NCBI GenBank assembly: GCA_050257395.1
Contig: JBLMWU010000021.1
Span: forward strand, 1 to 64,000
DNA from: JAIRTY01 sp050257395
GTDB lineage: Bacteria; Actinomycetota; Actinomycetes; Streptosporangiales; Streptosporangiaceae
Length of the DNA: 64,000 nt
Reading direction: 5' to 3'
In this document: in pieces, positions 26,509 to 34,862 of the stretch
Position numbering within the stretch: position 1 is the first letter of the stretch
How the letters are laid out: each line of letters opens with the position of its first letter
The notes under the pieces: generated by a model
The model's input: only the letters and a program-made list of their open reading frames with translations
Told to the model about the DNA's origin: nothing
Database searches by the model: none
Position numbers and translations under genes: made by a program

Positions 26509-27252
26509 ATGGGCGTGCTGGACGGCAAAGGTGCGGTGGTGACGGGCGGGTCGCGCGGCATCGGCCGGGCGATCGTCGAGCGGCTGGCGGCGGACGGCGC
26601 GACGGTCGTGTTCAACTACGCGCGCAGCGCGGACCAGGCGGCCGGGGTGGAAAAGGCCGTGCGGGCCGCGGGCGGCAGCGCGCACGGCGTGCAGCTCGAC
26701 CTGGCCCGGCCCGGCGCGGCGGAAGAGCTGATGACCGTGGCCGCGGGGTACTTCAGCGGCCTGGACATCCTGGTCAACAACGCCGCCCTGGAGTTCCCGG
26801 TGACCCCGATCGCGGAGGTCAGCGACGAGCTGTACGACACGGTGATGGCCGTCAACGCCCGGTCCACCTTCCTCACCGTGCGGCACGCCGCCCGGGTGAT
26901 GCGGGACAACGGCCGCATCATCAACATCTCCACCGCCAATACCAGCCGGCCCGCGCCGGGCAACCTGCCTTACGCCGCCAGCAAGGGCGCCCTGGAGCAG
27001 ATCACCAAGGTCGCGGCGGCCGAGCTCGGGACCCGCGGCATCACCGCGAACGCGGTCTGCCCCGGCGCCACCGACACCGACCTGCTGCGGCACACCAATG
27101 CGCCGGAAGGGCTGGAGATGGTCGCCCAGATCACCCCGCTGCAGCGGCTCGGCTTGCCAGCCGACATCGCCGACGTGGTGGCGTGGCTGGCCAGCCCGGA
27201 CGCCCGCTGGATCACCGGCCAGATCATCAACGCGACCGGCGGGCTGGCCTGA
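26509..27252 (+). CDS. Short-chain dehydrogenase/reductase (SDR)
   Basis: A 247-residue classical SDR. The cofactor motif TGGSRGIG sits at the N-terminus, ILVNNAALE (NNAG-type) in the middle, the catalytic Ser in IINISTANTS, and YAASKGALEQ as the Y-x-x-x-K active site; the end ITGQIINATGGLA is family-typical. It would oxidise or reduce an alcohol/carbonyl with NAD(P). A GGGGGG site precedes the ATG at 26509. It is divergent from the histidine kinase and converges with the DUF4232 lipoprotein gene, so no pathway context is available. Confidence 0.92.
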   Translation: MGVLDGKGAVVTGGSRGIGRAIVERLAADGATVVFNYARSADQAAGVEKAVRAAGGSAHGVQLDLARPGAAEELMTVAAGYFSGLDILVNNAALEFPVTPIAEVSDELYDTVMAVNARSTFLTVRHAARVMRDNGRIINISTANTSRPAPGNLPYAASKGALEQITKVAAAELGTRGITANAVCPGATDTDLLRHTNAPEGLEMVAQITPLQRLGLPADIADVVAWLASPDARWITGQIINATGGLA

Positions 27253-27268
27253 CGCCCCGGCTCCCCTC

Positions 27269-27910
27269 CTACAGCGAGCCGGACGAGGACCGCACCGTGC
27301 TCACGGTCAGGATCCGGATGTTCTTGGCGCAGGTCAGCGCCTTGTAGCCGAGGTAGATCGGCACGGTCTGGTTCGGCGGGTAGATGATCAGCCAGTGGGC
27401 GGTCACCGGGGCGCACGTGCTGGCCGGGTAGTTGGCCGCCTGCACGATCTGGAGCAGCGCGTACGCGTGCCCCTGCGGCGGCAGCGTCACCAGGACGCGC
27501 GCCGTGGCCGGGTTCTCCGCGGCTGACAGCCCGATCTGGGTGACCGGCGTGCCGCCGCCGAGGGAGACCCCGGGGTACCCGTAGAGCGTGCACGGGGAGT
27601 TGTTGAGGTTCTTGAAGTCGAGCACCAGGTAGGTGCTGCCGGCCGCGGCGCCGCCCGGCGACGCCGCTGGCGCGGCGCCCAGGTAGCGGGTGGAGCAGGG
27701 GGTGGCGGCCGGCACCGGCGCGCTGGCCGGCGGCGCGGCGCTGGCCGCCTGGGCGCTGGCGGGCGGCGCCGACGGGGTGCCGGCCGCTGGCTGCGCGGGC
27801 TGGCTGGCGGTGACCGTCACGGTCGCCTGCGGGGCGGCGCTGCCACCGCTGGAGCACGCACACGTCAGGGTGCCGATCGCGGCGAGCACGGTGATCAGGG
27901 CGGTCTTCAT
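27269..27910 (-). CDS. DUF4232 putative lipoprotein
   Basis: A 213-residue exported protein. MKTALITVLAAIGTLTCACSS is a signal peptide with a degenerate lipobox ending in Cys, followed by an Ala/Pro/Thr-rich linker (about 30-85) and a DUF4232 beta-domain beginning TPCSTRYLG, with DFKNLNNSPCTLYGYPGVSL characteristic of the family. The four Cys residues in the domain may form disulfides outside the cell. A GGGAACGAGAA site precedes the ATG at 27910. DUF4232 proteins are common actinobacterial surface proteins without a known role. Confidence 0.88.
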   Translation of the reverse strand: MKTALITVLAAIGTLTCACSSGGSAAPQATVTVTASQPAQPAAGTPSAPPASAQAASAAPPASAPVPAATPCSTRYLGAAPAASPGGAAAGSTYLVLDFKNLNNSPCTLYGYPGVSLGGGTPVTQIGLSAAENPATARVLVTLPPQGHAYALLQIVQAANYPASTCAPVTAHWLIIYPPNQTVPIYLGYKALTCAKNIRILTVSTVRSSSGSL

Positions 27911-28066
27911 TTCTCGTTCCCTTTCGCTGGGGCGGACACCCGTTAGAGACGCCACCCCGCCCCGCGCCAACAAAAACTCCGGGACTATTTCCGGGAACGG
28001 AGGATCCGCCCGGCTGCCACGCCGGCCAGCCGGGCCCCGCGCGAGACCCGGGACATACTAGGGCCT

Positions 28067-29065
28067 GTGACCGACGCACAAAAGATCTTGGTCACCGGCG
28101 CCACCGGCAAGGTCGGGCAGGCTTTCATCCGCAGGCTGCTGTCGGCGCCGGGCGACCGCTGGGCCGCGTTCACCGTCCGGGCGCTGTGCCACCACCGCAC
28201 GCTGGAGCCCGGGCCCCGGCTGGAAGTCGTCACCGGCGCCATGGAGGACCGCGCGGCCGTGGACCGGGCGCTGGCCGGCGTGACCCACGTGCTGCACCTG
28301 GCGACCAGCAAGGAAACCCCCGAGACCATCATGGATGTGGCCGTCAAGGGCCTGTTCTGGCTGCTGGAGGGCTGCCGCACCAGCCCGTCGTTCCGGCAGT
28401 TCATCCTCATCGGCGGCGACGCCGGGATCGGCCACTTCTACTATCCGCGCTCAGCGCCGGTGACCGAGGCGCAGCCGCACAGCGCCTACCCGGGCTGCTA
28501 CGCGCTGTCCAAGGTGCTCGAAGAGGTGATGGTCGAGCAGTACGGCATCCAGTACGGCCTGGACACCTGCTGCCTGCGGGCGCCCTGGATCATGGAGAAG
28601 GACGACTTCCGCTTTCAGCTGTCGTTCGGGGAGGACGTGTTCGGCGGCCCGCGCTGGCGCGACCTTGTCGGCGCGGAACAGGCCGACGCCTACCTGGCGA
28701 GCGGCACCGTCCCGGTGCTGCTGGACTCCGAAGGCCGGCCGGTCAAGCGCAACTTCGTGCACGTGGACGACCTCACCGAGGCGATCCTCTGCGCGATCGG
28801 CAATCCCGCGGCGCGGCAGCAGACGTTCAACATCTGCATGGACGAGCCGGTGGACTACGGCGAGCTGGCTGCCTACCTGGCCGAGTCCCGCGGCCTGCCC
28901 TCGGTTGGCATCCGCACGCCCTACCACTCCACCTGGCTGGACAATGCCAAGGCCAGGTTCCTGCTCGGCTGGCGCCCGCGCTACGACCTGCGGCGGCTCA
29001 CCGAGGAAGCCTGGGGCTACCAGCGCTCCCCCGGCGATCCCCGCATCATCTGGTATCCCGGCTAG
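28067..29065 (+). CDS. NAD-dependent epimerase/dehydratase family protein
   Basis: A 332-residue extended SDR. Motifs: ILVTGATGKVGQAF (Rossmann G-x-x-G-x-x-G), HLATSKE, YALSKVLEE as catalytic Y-x-x-x-K (about residue 145), and RNFVHVDDLTEAI near 228. The C-terminal part ends with FLLGWRPRYDLRRL, as in sugar epimerases. The start is GTG at 28067. No sugar biosynthesis cluster is adjacent, so the substrate may be a nucleotide sugar or a small lactone/ketone; unresolved. Confidence 0.9.
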   Translation: MTDAQKILVTGATGKVGQAFIRRLLSAPGDRWAAFTVRALCHHRTLEPGPRLEVVTGAMEDRAAVDRALAGVTHVLHLATSKETPETIMDVAVKGLFWLLEGCRTSPSFRQFILIGGDAGIGHFYYPRSAPVTEAQPHSAYPGCYALSKVLEEVMVEQYGIQYGLDTCCLRAPWIMEKDDFRFQLSFGEDVFGGPRWRDLVGAEQADAYLASGTVPVLLDSEGRPVKRNFVHVDDLTEAILCAIGNPAARQQTFNICMDEPVDYGELAAYLAESRGLPSVGIRTPYHSTWLDNAKARFLLGWRPRYDLRRLTEEAWGYQRSPGDPRIIWYPG

Positions 29066-29117
29066 CCTGCCGGCTCCCCTTCCGTCCCGGGGCCCTGAGC
29101 GCGGCTGGCCGCGCCTG

Positions 29118-29699
29118 TCACCGGCGGCGGGCGGTGACGATCCAGGCGCTGGAGCCGAGCCAGACACCGTCGCCGCCCAGGTGCGCGGCGAGCGCCTCGC
29201 GCAGGCGCCCGGCCGCGCGCGCCGCGGCGGCGGGGTCCAGCCGGTTCAGTGCTTCGCTGGTGCAGGCGAAGCCGCGGACCCAGCTGAGCGCGGCGTCCGC
29301 ATCCGGTCCGTAGTACACCGGCTCGCGGACGCCGGTGAAGGCGGCCCCGGTGAACCCCGCCGCCGCCAGGAGCCGCTCCACGGCCTGCGGGTCGGCGAGC
29401 GAGAACGGATCCGGTCCCCCGGAACCCGCGGCCGCGGGGCCCCCGGCGCCGAGGGCCCGGCGGATGGTGACGTCCCACTCGTTGCGCTCGCGGGCCCGGG
29501 CGATCGCGGGTGCCGAGACGTCGACCCCGAGCTCGCTGCCGGCCTGAGCTGCGTACGCGGCCTCCCGGGTCGTCTGCCCGGTCCCGCACCCGATGTCGAG
29601 GACGTGGTCGTGGCGCTGGACGCCCGCGGCCCGGCGCAGCACCTCGTTGTGCCGGCGCAGTTCGGCGTCGTACCCGCCAGCGTCCACCACGGACGGCAC
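29118..29699 (-). pseudogene. Class I SAM-dependent methyltransferase with internal deletion
   Basis: A 193-residue open frame. The first part has the SAM motif I (HVLDIGCGTGQTTREAA) and the following acidic strand LGVDVSAPAIARARE. It then jumps straight to RNEWDVTIRRAL and PFSLADPQAVERLLAAAGF. In full-length relatives of about 270 residues, these lie after motifs II-III (the D-x-x-x-S and G-G-x-L-V-x-x-x-W-x segments). About 75-80 residues of the catalytic core are missing, but the frame is kept, probably by recombination between ARE/RER-coding repeats. The product may be made but should not bind SAM properly. Start GTG at 29699. Confidence 0.7.
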
Positions 29700-29796
29700 C
29701 CCCCTCTGTCTCGGGCCCGCAACGGCGCCCTCACCCTCTCCTACACCCTGTGCCTGACAGCGCGACTGCGCCAGGCGAACGGCGCGGCCGCCGCGG

Positions 29797-31191
29797 TCAG
29801 GCCCGGTCGGTGCCGTCCGCGGGGGCGTTGCGGGCGGCGCGCAGGGCGGCCCGGGCGGCGCGGCGGGCCGCCAGTTCCTCGGCCTCGCGGCGGGCCAGCC
29901 GGGGCACGTAGGTGAACACGTAGACGGTGATGATCACCGCCGCCCCGGCCAGGATGAGCAGCGGCGCCGGGGTGATCGCCGGGCCGACGCTGACCGAGGC
30001 GATCAGGGCGAGCACGCCGAACAGCACCGACAGGCCGAGGGCGGCGGGGCGGCCGCCGCGCAGCCGGTAGGGCCGCCCGGCGCCGGGCATCCGCTTGCGC
30101 AGCCGGAACACCACGTACGCGGCCACCGAGTAGATGACCGCCTCCAGCGCCGCGCCGACCGAGACCATCATGGCGAACGAGTGGGTCACGATGACCGCCA
30201 GCGCGACCACCAGCGAGGCCCCGCCCAGCAGCCACACCGGCACCACCGGCACGGCGCGGTGGTTGAGCCGGGTGAGCGGCCGCGGCAGCTTGCCCTCGCG
30301 GGCGATCGCGTACATGAACCGGGAGATGGTGACGAACCCGCCGTTGAAGGTGTTGACCGCGGTCAGGGCGGTCACCCCGAGCATGACCAGCATCCCGGCC
30401 CGCCCGGTGGCCTGCTGGGCGACGAGCAGCTGCGGGTAGGCGGTGTGCAGCCCGGCGCTGGTCAGGGTGCGGCCCATCGCCACGGCGAACACGGCCTGGC
30501 TGACCGCGAGCACCCCGACCGCCACCAGCATGGCCTTCGGGATGATCTTCGGCTTGGTCACCTCCTCGGCGTTGGTGGTGACCCACTCGAAGCCCACGTA
30601 CACGAACACCGCCAGCACGACCGCCTGGACCGGAGACGCGCTGGTGACCGGGGCCGGGTGGGCGACGCCGGGCCGCAGCAGCGCGATCACCCCGACCCCG
30701 ATGGTGGCCAGCACGACCACGGTGGTGACGATCCGCTCGGCCAGCCCGGTCAGCCGGATGCCGCGCAGGTTCAGCCAGGTGGCGAACGCCAGCAGCGCCG
30801 CCACGTAGCCGAACGCGACCGCCGGGGAGCTCCCGGACGCGTACGCGAGCGCCTCGCCGATGATGAACGCGTCAGCCGCGATCACCAGCACGATGACCAG
30901 CATCGCGGTGAGCGCGATGATGAGCGCCAGCTGGTCGTTCATCGCCCTGGTCATCCAGAGCCGGATGCCGGCCGCGCTCGGGAAGAGCCCGTTCAGCTCG
31001 GCGAACAGCGCCCGGACGGCGAGCATCAGCAGGCCCGCCACGCCGATGGCGACCCACGACACCGGGCCGCTCACGTAGCCCAGGACCTGGGCCAGGCCGA
31101 GGAAGTTGATGGCCGCGAAGGCCAGCCCGGTGGAGATCGCCGAGGCGCTGCCCAGTGACAGGGACCGGCTGAGGCCGGGCTGCTCGCTCAT
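29797..31191 (-). CDS. APC family permease of the amine oxidase operon
   Basis: A 464-residue transporter with about 12 membrane helices and an Ala/Arg-rich cytoplasmic tail. LGSASAISTGLAFAAINFLG is the substrate-contact helix 1 region, and FVYVGFEWVTTNAEEVTKPKIIPKAML is the conserved helix 6 motif of the APC superfamily. The start abuts the stop of the SCP2-like gene, which itself overlaps the amine oxidase gene, giving a tight three-gene operon. Together with the oxidase this suggests import of an amine, such as a polyamine or aromatic amine, for oxidation. Confidence 0.9.
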   Translation of the reverse strand: MSEQPGLSRSLSLGSASAISTGLAFAAINFLGLAQVLGYVSGPVSWVAIGVAGLLMLAVRALFAELNGLFPSAAGIRLWMTRAMNDQLALIIALTAMLVIVLVIAADAFIIGEALAYASGSSPAVAFGYVAALLAFATWLNLRGIRLTGLAERIVTTVVVLATIGVGVIALLRPGVAHPAPVTSASPVQAVVLAVFVYVGFEWVTTNAEEVTKPKIIPKAMLVAVGVLAVSQAVFAVAMGRTLTSAGLHTAYPQLLVAQQATGRAGMLVMLGVTALTAVNTFNGGFVTISRFMYAIAREGKLPRPLTRLNHRAVPVVPVWLLGGASLVVALAVIVTHSFAMMVSVGAALEAVIYSVAAYVVFRLRKRMPGAGRPYRLRGGRPAALGLSVLFGVLALIASVSVGPAITPAPLLILAGAAVIITVYVFTYVPRLARREAEELAARRAARAALRAARNAPADGTDRA

Positions 31192-31572
31192 TCACTGCCC
31201 CAGGAAGATGAAGAGGGCCATGGCGTCCAGCCGCATGATGTCGTCGGCCCGCCCCTGCGTGGTGATCGCACCCTGCATGTAGCTGGATGCGGGGTTGGCG
31301 TCGCCCCAGAAGATCTCGGCGAGGTCCATGCTGTGCCCGGTCACGATCAGGTCCGGCGCGCCCTCGTTGCCCGCGGCGATGGGCTGCGCCTTGCCGCGGT
31401 CGACGACCAGGGTGAACGCCGTGCCGGGGACGTCGCTGACCCGGATGTGGATCCGGCAGGTCCAGCCCGCCAGCGTCCTGATGGCCCGCGGGCTGGCGTT
31501 CGCCTTGTCCACGTAGTCGGCGAGCGCCTCGGCCAGCTCGCCGGCGGGCACGCTTTCGCGGGTCTCAGGCAC
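31192..31572 (-). CDS. SCP2 sterol-binding domain-like protein
   Basis: A 126-residue protein consistent with a single SCP2-like domain: RIHIRVSDVPGTAFTLVVDRGKAQPI, PDLIVTGHSMDLAEIFWGDANPASSYMQGAITTQGRADDIMRLDAMALFIF. SCP2 domains bind hydrophobic ligands in a tunnel. Placed between the amine oxidase (8-base overlap) and the permease (no gap), it is co-translated with both. Its role in amine catabolism is not established; it might carry a hydrophobic substrate or product. Confidence 0.85.
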   Translation of the reverse strand: MPETRESVPAGELAEALADYVDKANASPRAIRTLAGWTCRIHIRVSDVPGTAFTLVVDRGKAQPIAAGNEGAPDLIVTGHSMDLAEIFWGDANPASSYMQGAITTQGRADDIMRLDAMALFIFLGQ

Positions 31573-32971
31573 CGGCCGCCGCCTCCCGCCGCGCGGCCTG
31601 CCCGCCCGCGAGCCCGGCCAGCACGGCGGCGGCGGCGTCCTCGCCGGAGCGGATCGCGCCGTCCATGTAGCCGCTCCACACCAGCGCGGTCTCGGTGCCG
31701 GCCCAGTGGATCCGCCCGATCGGCGCCCGCAGTGCCGGGCCCAGCCCGGTCCAGGTGCCCGGCCCCATCACCGCGGTGTAGCAGCCGCGCGACCACTCCT
31801 CGTCCAGCCAGGACTTCTCGTGGTAGGCCAGCGGGCTGGCCGCCCGCTCGCCGAAGTAGCCGGCCAGGCAGTCCAGCACGGCCGCGCGCCGCTGCGCCGG
31901 CGTGAGCAGGCTGGCCTTGCGGGCCTCGTGCGAGTCGATGAACGCCAGCAGCACGCCGTGCGGGCTGCCCGGGTGGGTGTTGTCGAAGGTGACCTGGACG
32001 ATGCCGCTGCGGGCGGCGACCTGGCCGGACAGGCCGTCCTCGCGCCAGAACGGCGTCTCGTACACCACGCTGGTCTTGATGATGGCGCCCATGAACGCCC
32101 GCTGGGTGAGCTGGTCGCGGTAGCCGGGCAGCGGCGGCGAGTACCTGATGCGCCCGGCCAGCGGCGGCGGCACGGCGACGATGACGTGGCCGGCGCGGAG
32201 CTGTTCGTTCTCACCATGGACGATCACGCCGTCCCCGCCGTGGTCGATGCGGTGCACCGGTACGCCGAGCCGGACCCGGGGCCGGCCGTCGCCGCCCGCG
32301 CCGATGAGCCGGGCCAGCCCCTCGGACAGCGCTTGCGCGCCCGCGGCCAGCCGGGTCTCCTGGGCGCCGTTGACGGTGGCGAGCATCCGCTCCAGGCTGC
32401 CGGCCGAGGCCACGTAGAACAGCGCGTGCAGCAGCGAGATCTCGCCGGGCTCGGCGGGGAACAGCACCCGCGACACGGTGCGCAGCCAGCCCCGGGCGCC
32501 GTCGCCGCACGCGCGCCCGGTGATCCAGGACTCCAGGGTCATGCTGTCCAGCTCGGCGGCGCGCGGATGGTCCCAGGGTGCGGCCGGGTCGACCTCCAGG
32601 GCGAGGAGGGTCAGGTCGACCATCGCCTCCATGATGTCGCCGGCCTCGGCCGGGTCGCCGGTGGGGATCGCGCCGGTGAACCGCTCCACGCCGCCGCCGC
32701 TGGCGAGCTGCAGGTTGTCGCCGTCGGTGTAGGTGGTGAAGGTCTCCAGGCCGAGTTCGGCGATCAGCTCCAGCACCCGGGTCTGGGTCGGCCCCACCCA
32801 CTGGCCGCCGTGCTCGATGAGCACCCCGCCCTCCTCCGCCGACCAGGTCCGTCCGCCGACCCGGCCGCGCGCCTCCAGCACGACCACCTCCTGGCCAGCG
32901 GCGGCCAGGCGGCGGGCGGCGGCCAGGCCCGCCAGCCCCGCTCCCACCACCACCACACCGGTCTGTTCCAC
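31565..32971 (-). CDS. FAD-dependent amine oxidase
   Basis: A 468-residue flavoenzyme of the monoamine/putrescine oxidase family. N-terminal dinucleotide fold VVVVGAGLAGLAAARRL, then EARGRVGGRTWS and GGQWVGPTQ typical of MAO-like enzymes, and a C-terminal FAD-contact strand IHWAGTETALVWSGYMDGAIRSGEDAA. It oxidises an amine to an aldehyde with release of ammonia and peroxide. It heads an operon with the SCP2 protein and APC permease and is divergent from a TetR regulator gene, with a palindrome between them. Confidence 0.92.
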   Translation of the reverse strand: MEQTGVVVVGAGLAGLAAARRLAAAGQEVVVLEARGRVGGRTWSAEEGGVLIEHGGQWVGPTQTRVLELIAELGLETFTTYTDGDNLQLASGGGVERFTGAIPTGDPAEAGDIMEAMVDLTLLALEVDPAAPWDHPRAAELDSMTLESWITGRACGDGARGWLRTVSRVLFPAEPGEISLLHALFYVASAGSLERMLATVNGAQETRLAAGAQALSEGLARLIGAGGDGRPRVRLGVPVHRIDHGGDGVIVHGENEQLRAGHVIVAVPPPLAGRIRYSPPLPGYRDQLTQRAFMGAIIKTSVVYETPFWREDGLSGQVAARSGIVQVTFDNTHPGSPHGVLLAFIDSHEARKASLLTPAQRRAAVLDCLAGYFGERAASPLAYHEKSWLDEEWSRGCYTAVMGPGTWTGLGPALRAPIGRIHWAGTETALVWSGYMDGAIRSGEDAAAAVLAGLAGGQAARREAAAGA

Positions 32972-32991
32972 TACGCTGCTCCCAAGAGTTG

Positions 32992-33022
32992 TTCACATGC
33001 CCAAGTCAATTGCCCAAGTGAA
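32992..33022. promoter_or_regulatory. Probable TetR operator between amine oxidase and its regulator
   Basis: The divergent gap between the amine oxidase (start 32971) and TetR (start 33117) contains an inverted repeat TTCACATG - 15 bases - CAAGTGAA (6-7 of 8 positions pair). Inside it is a perfect 9-base direct repeat TGCCCAAGT at 32998-33006 and 33011-33019. The site starts 21 bases upstream of the oxidase start and stands out as AT-richer than its surroundings. Binding by the neighbouring TetR is inference. Confidence 0.55.
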
Positions 33023-33116
33023 GAGCAACCGGTATCCGGCCGTCAAGGCCCGGCGCCGGATTGACCCGTTACCATCGCGGCAGGCACGCCGGAGGAGGTG
33101 GGGTCCGCTGCCCCGG

Positions 33117-33710
33117 ATGAGCGCGGAGGCCCGGCGCGAGCAGTTCGTCGCCGCCGCCATCGAGGTGATGTCGGCCCGCGGGCTGGAGCACGCCACCACC
33201 CGCGCCATCGCCCTGCAGGCGGGGGCGCCGCAGGCAGCGATCCACTACGCCTTCCGCGACAAGAACGAGTTGCTCGCCGCCGTGATCATGGAGGTCGGCA
33301 CGCAGGTCGAGCGGGTGCTGCGGGCCGCCGTCCAGCCGGAGAAGGGCCTGATCGCGGCGGTGCGGGACGGCCTGAACGCGTACTGGGAGCACGTGGTCGG
33401 CGACGACGGGCTGCAGCTGCTGCAGTACGAGCTGACCATCTTCAGCCGCCGCACCCCGGGCTTCGAATGGCTGGCCGAAGCCCAGTACGCGCGGTACGTG
33501 GCGGTGGTCGAGGAGGTGTTCGGGGCGGCACTGGCGCACGAGCCGGACCCGCCCGCGATCGACCTGGCGGCGCTGTCACGGTTCATGGTGGCGGTGGTGG
33601 ACGGGCTGATCATCCAGTACCAGGTGGACCACGACGCCGTGCGGTCCCGGGCCGGCCTGGACCTGGCGATCAGCACCGCCGCCCTGCTGACCGGGCTGGG
33701 CAGCGGCTGA
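33117..33710 (+). CDS. TetR family regulator of the amine oxidase operon
   Basis: About 197 residues. HTH at the N-terminus: QFVAAAIEVMSARGLEHATTRAIALQAGAPQAAIHYAFRDKNELLAAV. The C-terminal ligand domain (YELTIFSRRTPGFEWLAEAQYARY...) is of the TetR_C_6-like type. I take the ATG at 33117; a strong GGAGGAGG lies at 33091, 18 bases upstream, so a non-canonical start in between (CTG at 33108) cannot be excluded. It faces the amine oxidase operon and most likely represses it from the palindrome in the gap. Confidence 0.87.
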   Translation: MSAEARREQFVAAAIEVMSARGLEHATTRAIALQAGAPQAAIHYAFRDKNELLAAVIMEVGTQVERVLRAAVQPEKGLIAAVRDGLNAYWEHVVGDDGLQLLQYELTIFSRRTPGFEWLAEAQYARYVAVVEEVFGAALAHEPDPPAIDLAALSRFMVAVVDGLIIQYQVDHDAVRSRAGLDLAISTAALLTGLGSG

Positions 33711-33792
33711 CCAGCGGTTCAGGGTAACGCTGCGCCGCGGGCGGGCGTTCCGCAGGCATGCGCCAGCCATTACTGCCGCCCGGCGGAAGGCC

Positions 33793-33981
33793 GTGAGCCG
33801 CACCCCTGCTGCCGAACTCGCCCGGCTCAAGCTGGCGTTTCCCGACTGGACCATCCGGCGGCTGACCGGCGGCGGGTTCACCGCGCGCCGCAAGCTCCCC
33901 GACGGGGCCCGGCAGCTGGCGCGCGGCCGGACCCTGGCCGACCTGGAGTACCAGCTGCGGCTGCTGGAAAAACGCGACTGA
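33793..33981 (+). CDS. Small conserved-looking protein, 62 residues
   Basis: MSRTPAAELARLKLAFPDWTIRRLTGGGFTARRKLPDGARQLARGRTLADLEYQLRLLEKRD, described in parts: an N-terminal helix, a strand WTIRRL-GGGFTARR, and a C-terminal amphipathic helix. The sequence looks like a folded alpha/beta miniprotein found in actinomycetes, of unknown role. GTG start with GGAAGG upstream. It converges with the membrane protein gene on its right. Confidence 0.6.
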   Translation: MSRTPAAELARLKLAFPDWTIRRLTGGGFTARRKLPDGARQLARGRTLADLEYQLRLLEKRD

Positions 33982-33994
33982 GGCCGCCCACCCG

Positions 33995-34672
33995 TCAGTG
34001 CGTGCCCGCGAGCGCCCGGCAGGCGGCCTGGAACGCGGCCTGCGGCCCGGGGCGCAGGGTGACCCGGGCGACGCCCGCGTCCGCGGTCGAGGTGACCGTG
34101 CGGATCGCCCCGGCCGGGGTGAACACCTCGGTGAAGGAGTTGTCCGGGGTGGCGAGCGGGAGCGCCGCGCCGTGCCAGGCGCCGTGGAAGGCCACCACCC
34201 AGCCGTCCGGCAGCCGCGGCCCGGTCAGATCGACCGAGGTGGCCGCCCCGTCCGTGCTCCACCAGCTGTGCACGTCCCCGGTCAGCGCGAACGAGTAGGT
34301 CTGCCCGCCGGAGGTGCACAGCCGCGCGGTGCCGAACAGCGTGTCGCACCCGTGCGAGCTGCAGCTGGGCCCATCCTCCCCGCCGCCGGTGATGCCGCCC
34401 TGGACCTGGGTGAACAGCACATAGTGCCCGCCATTGCTGGCCCGCACCGCGCCGTACCCGGACCAGGTCTCCAGCGGCGTGAACTTCCCGCCGATGTGCA
34501 GCGCCCACGGGGTGGGCGCGACAAAGACCGCAAAGAGCACGACGATCAGGATCACGAGGAGCTTCAGCCAGCCGCCCCGGCGGCGCCTGCGGGGCCGGTA
34601 GGGAGTGCGGGGAGGCCCGGCCAGCGGGCCGGCCATGGGACGGGGCTGGTAGGGCGGCAGGTCCGGGGCCAT
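33995..34672 (-). CDS. Membrane-anchored exported protein of unknown function
   Basis: About 225 residues. A Pro/Arg-rich cytoplasmic N-terminus (MAPDLPPYQPRP...RRRRRGGW) is followed by one membrane helix (LKLLVILIVVLFAVFVAPTPW, about residues 37-57) and an outside domain of about 165 residues rich in beta-strands. The outside domain has cysteines at CSSHGC and TARLCTSGG that could pair. GGAGG precedes the ATG at 34672. No family recognised. It is divergent from the SMP-30 gene. Confidence 0.75.
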   Translation of the reverse strand: MAPDLPPYQPRPMAGPLAGPPRTPYRPRRRRRGGWLKLLVILIVVLFAVFVAPTPWALHIGGKFTPLETWSGYGAVRASNGGHYVLFTQVQGGITGGGEDGPSCSSHGCDTLFGTARLCTSGGQTYSFALTGDVHSWWSTDGAATSVDLTGPRLPDGWVVAFHGAWHGAALPLATPDNSFTEVFTPAGAIRTVTSTADAGVARVTLRPGPQAAFQAACRALAGTH

Positions 34673-34782
34673 GGCGGGCCTCCTTCGGCGCGAATGCCGC
34701 GAATGTAGCCCATACCCGGAGAAAAGTGCCAGAGTGGCGGGCATCGCCGCTGGTTCGCTCCCCGCTGCCAGCGGGTAGAGCC

Positions 34783-34795
34783 ATTACCCTGTAAT
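34783..34795. promoter_or_regulatory. Perfect palindrome in the divergent gap before the SMP-30 gene
   Basis: ATTAC-CCT-GTAAT, a 13-base perfect hyphenated palindrome in an otherwise GC-rich divergent region, 68 bases upstream of the SMP-30-like start. A second inverted repeat, CCGCTGG...CCAGCGG, lies beside it at 34747-34774. Either could be an operator; no regulator gene is adjacent. Confidence 0.35.
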
Positions 34796-34862
34796 CCGCC
34801 GCTGGCCCGGCGGGTCTGCCGGGGGGAGGTGGGTGACGGTGGCACGCCCCGGAGGCACGGAC

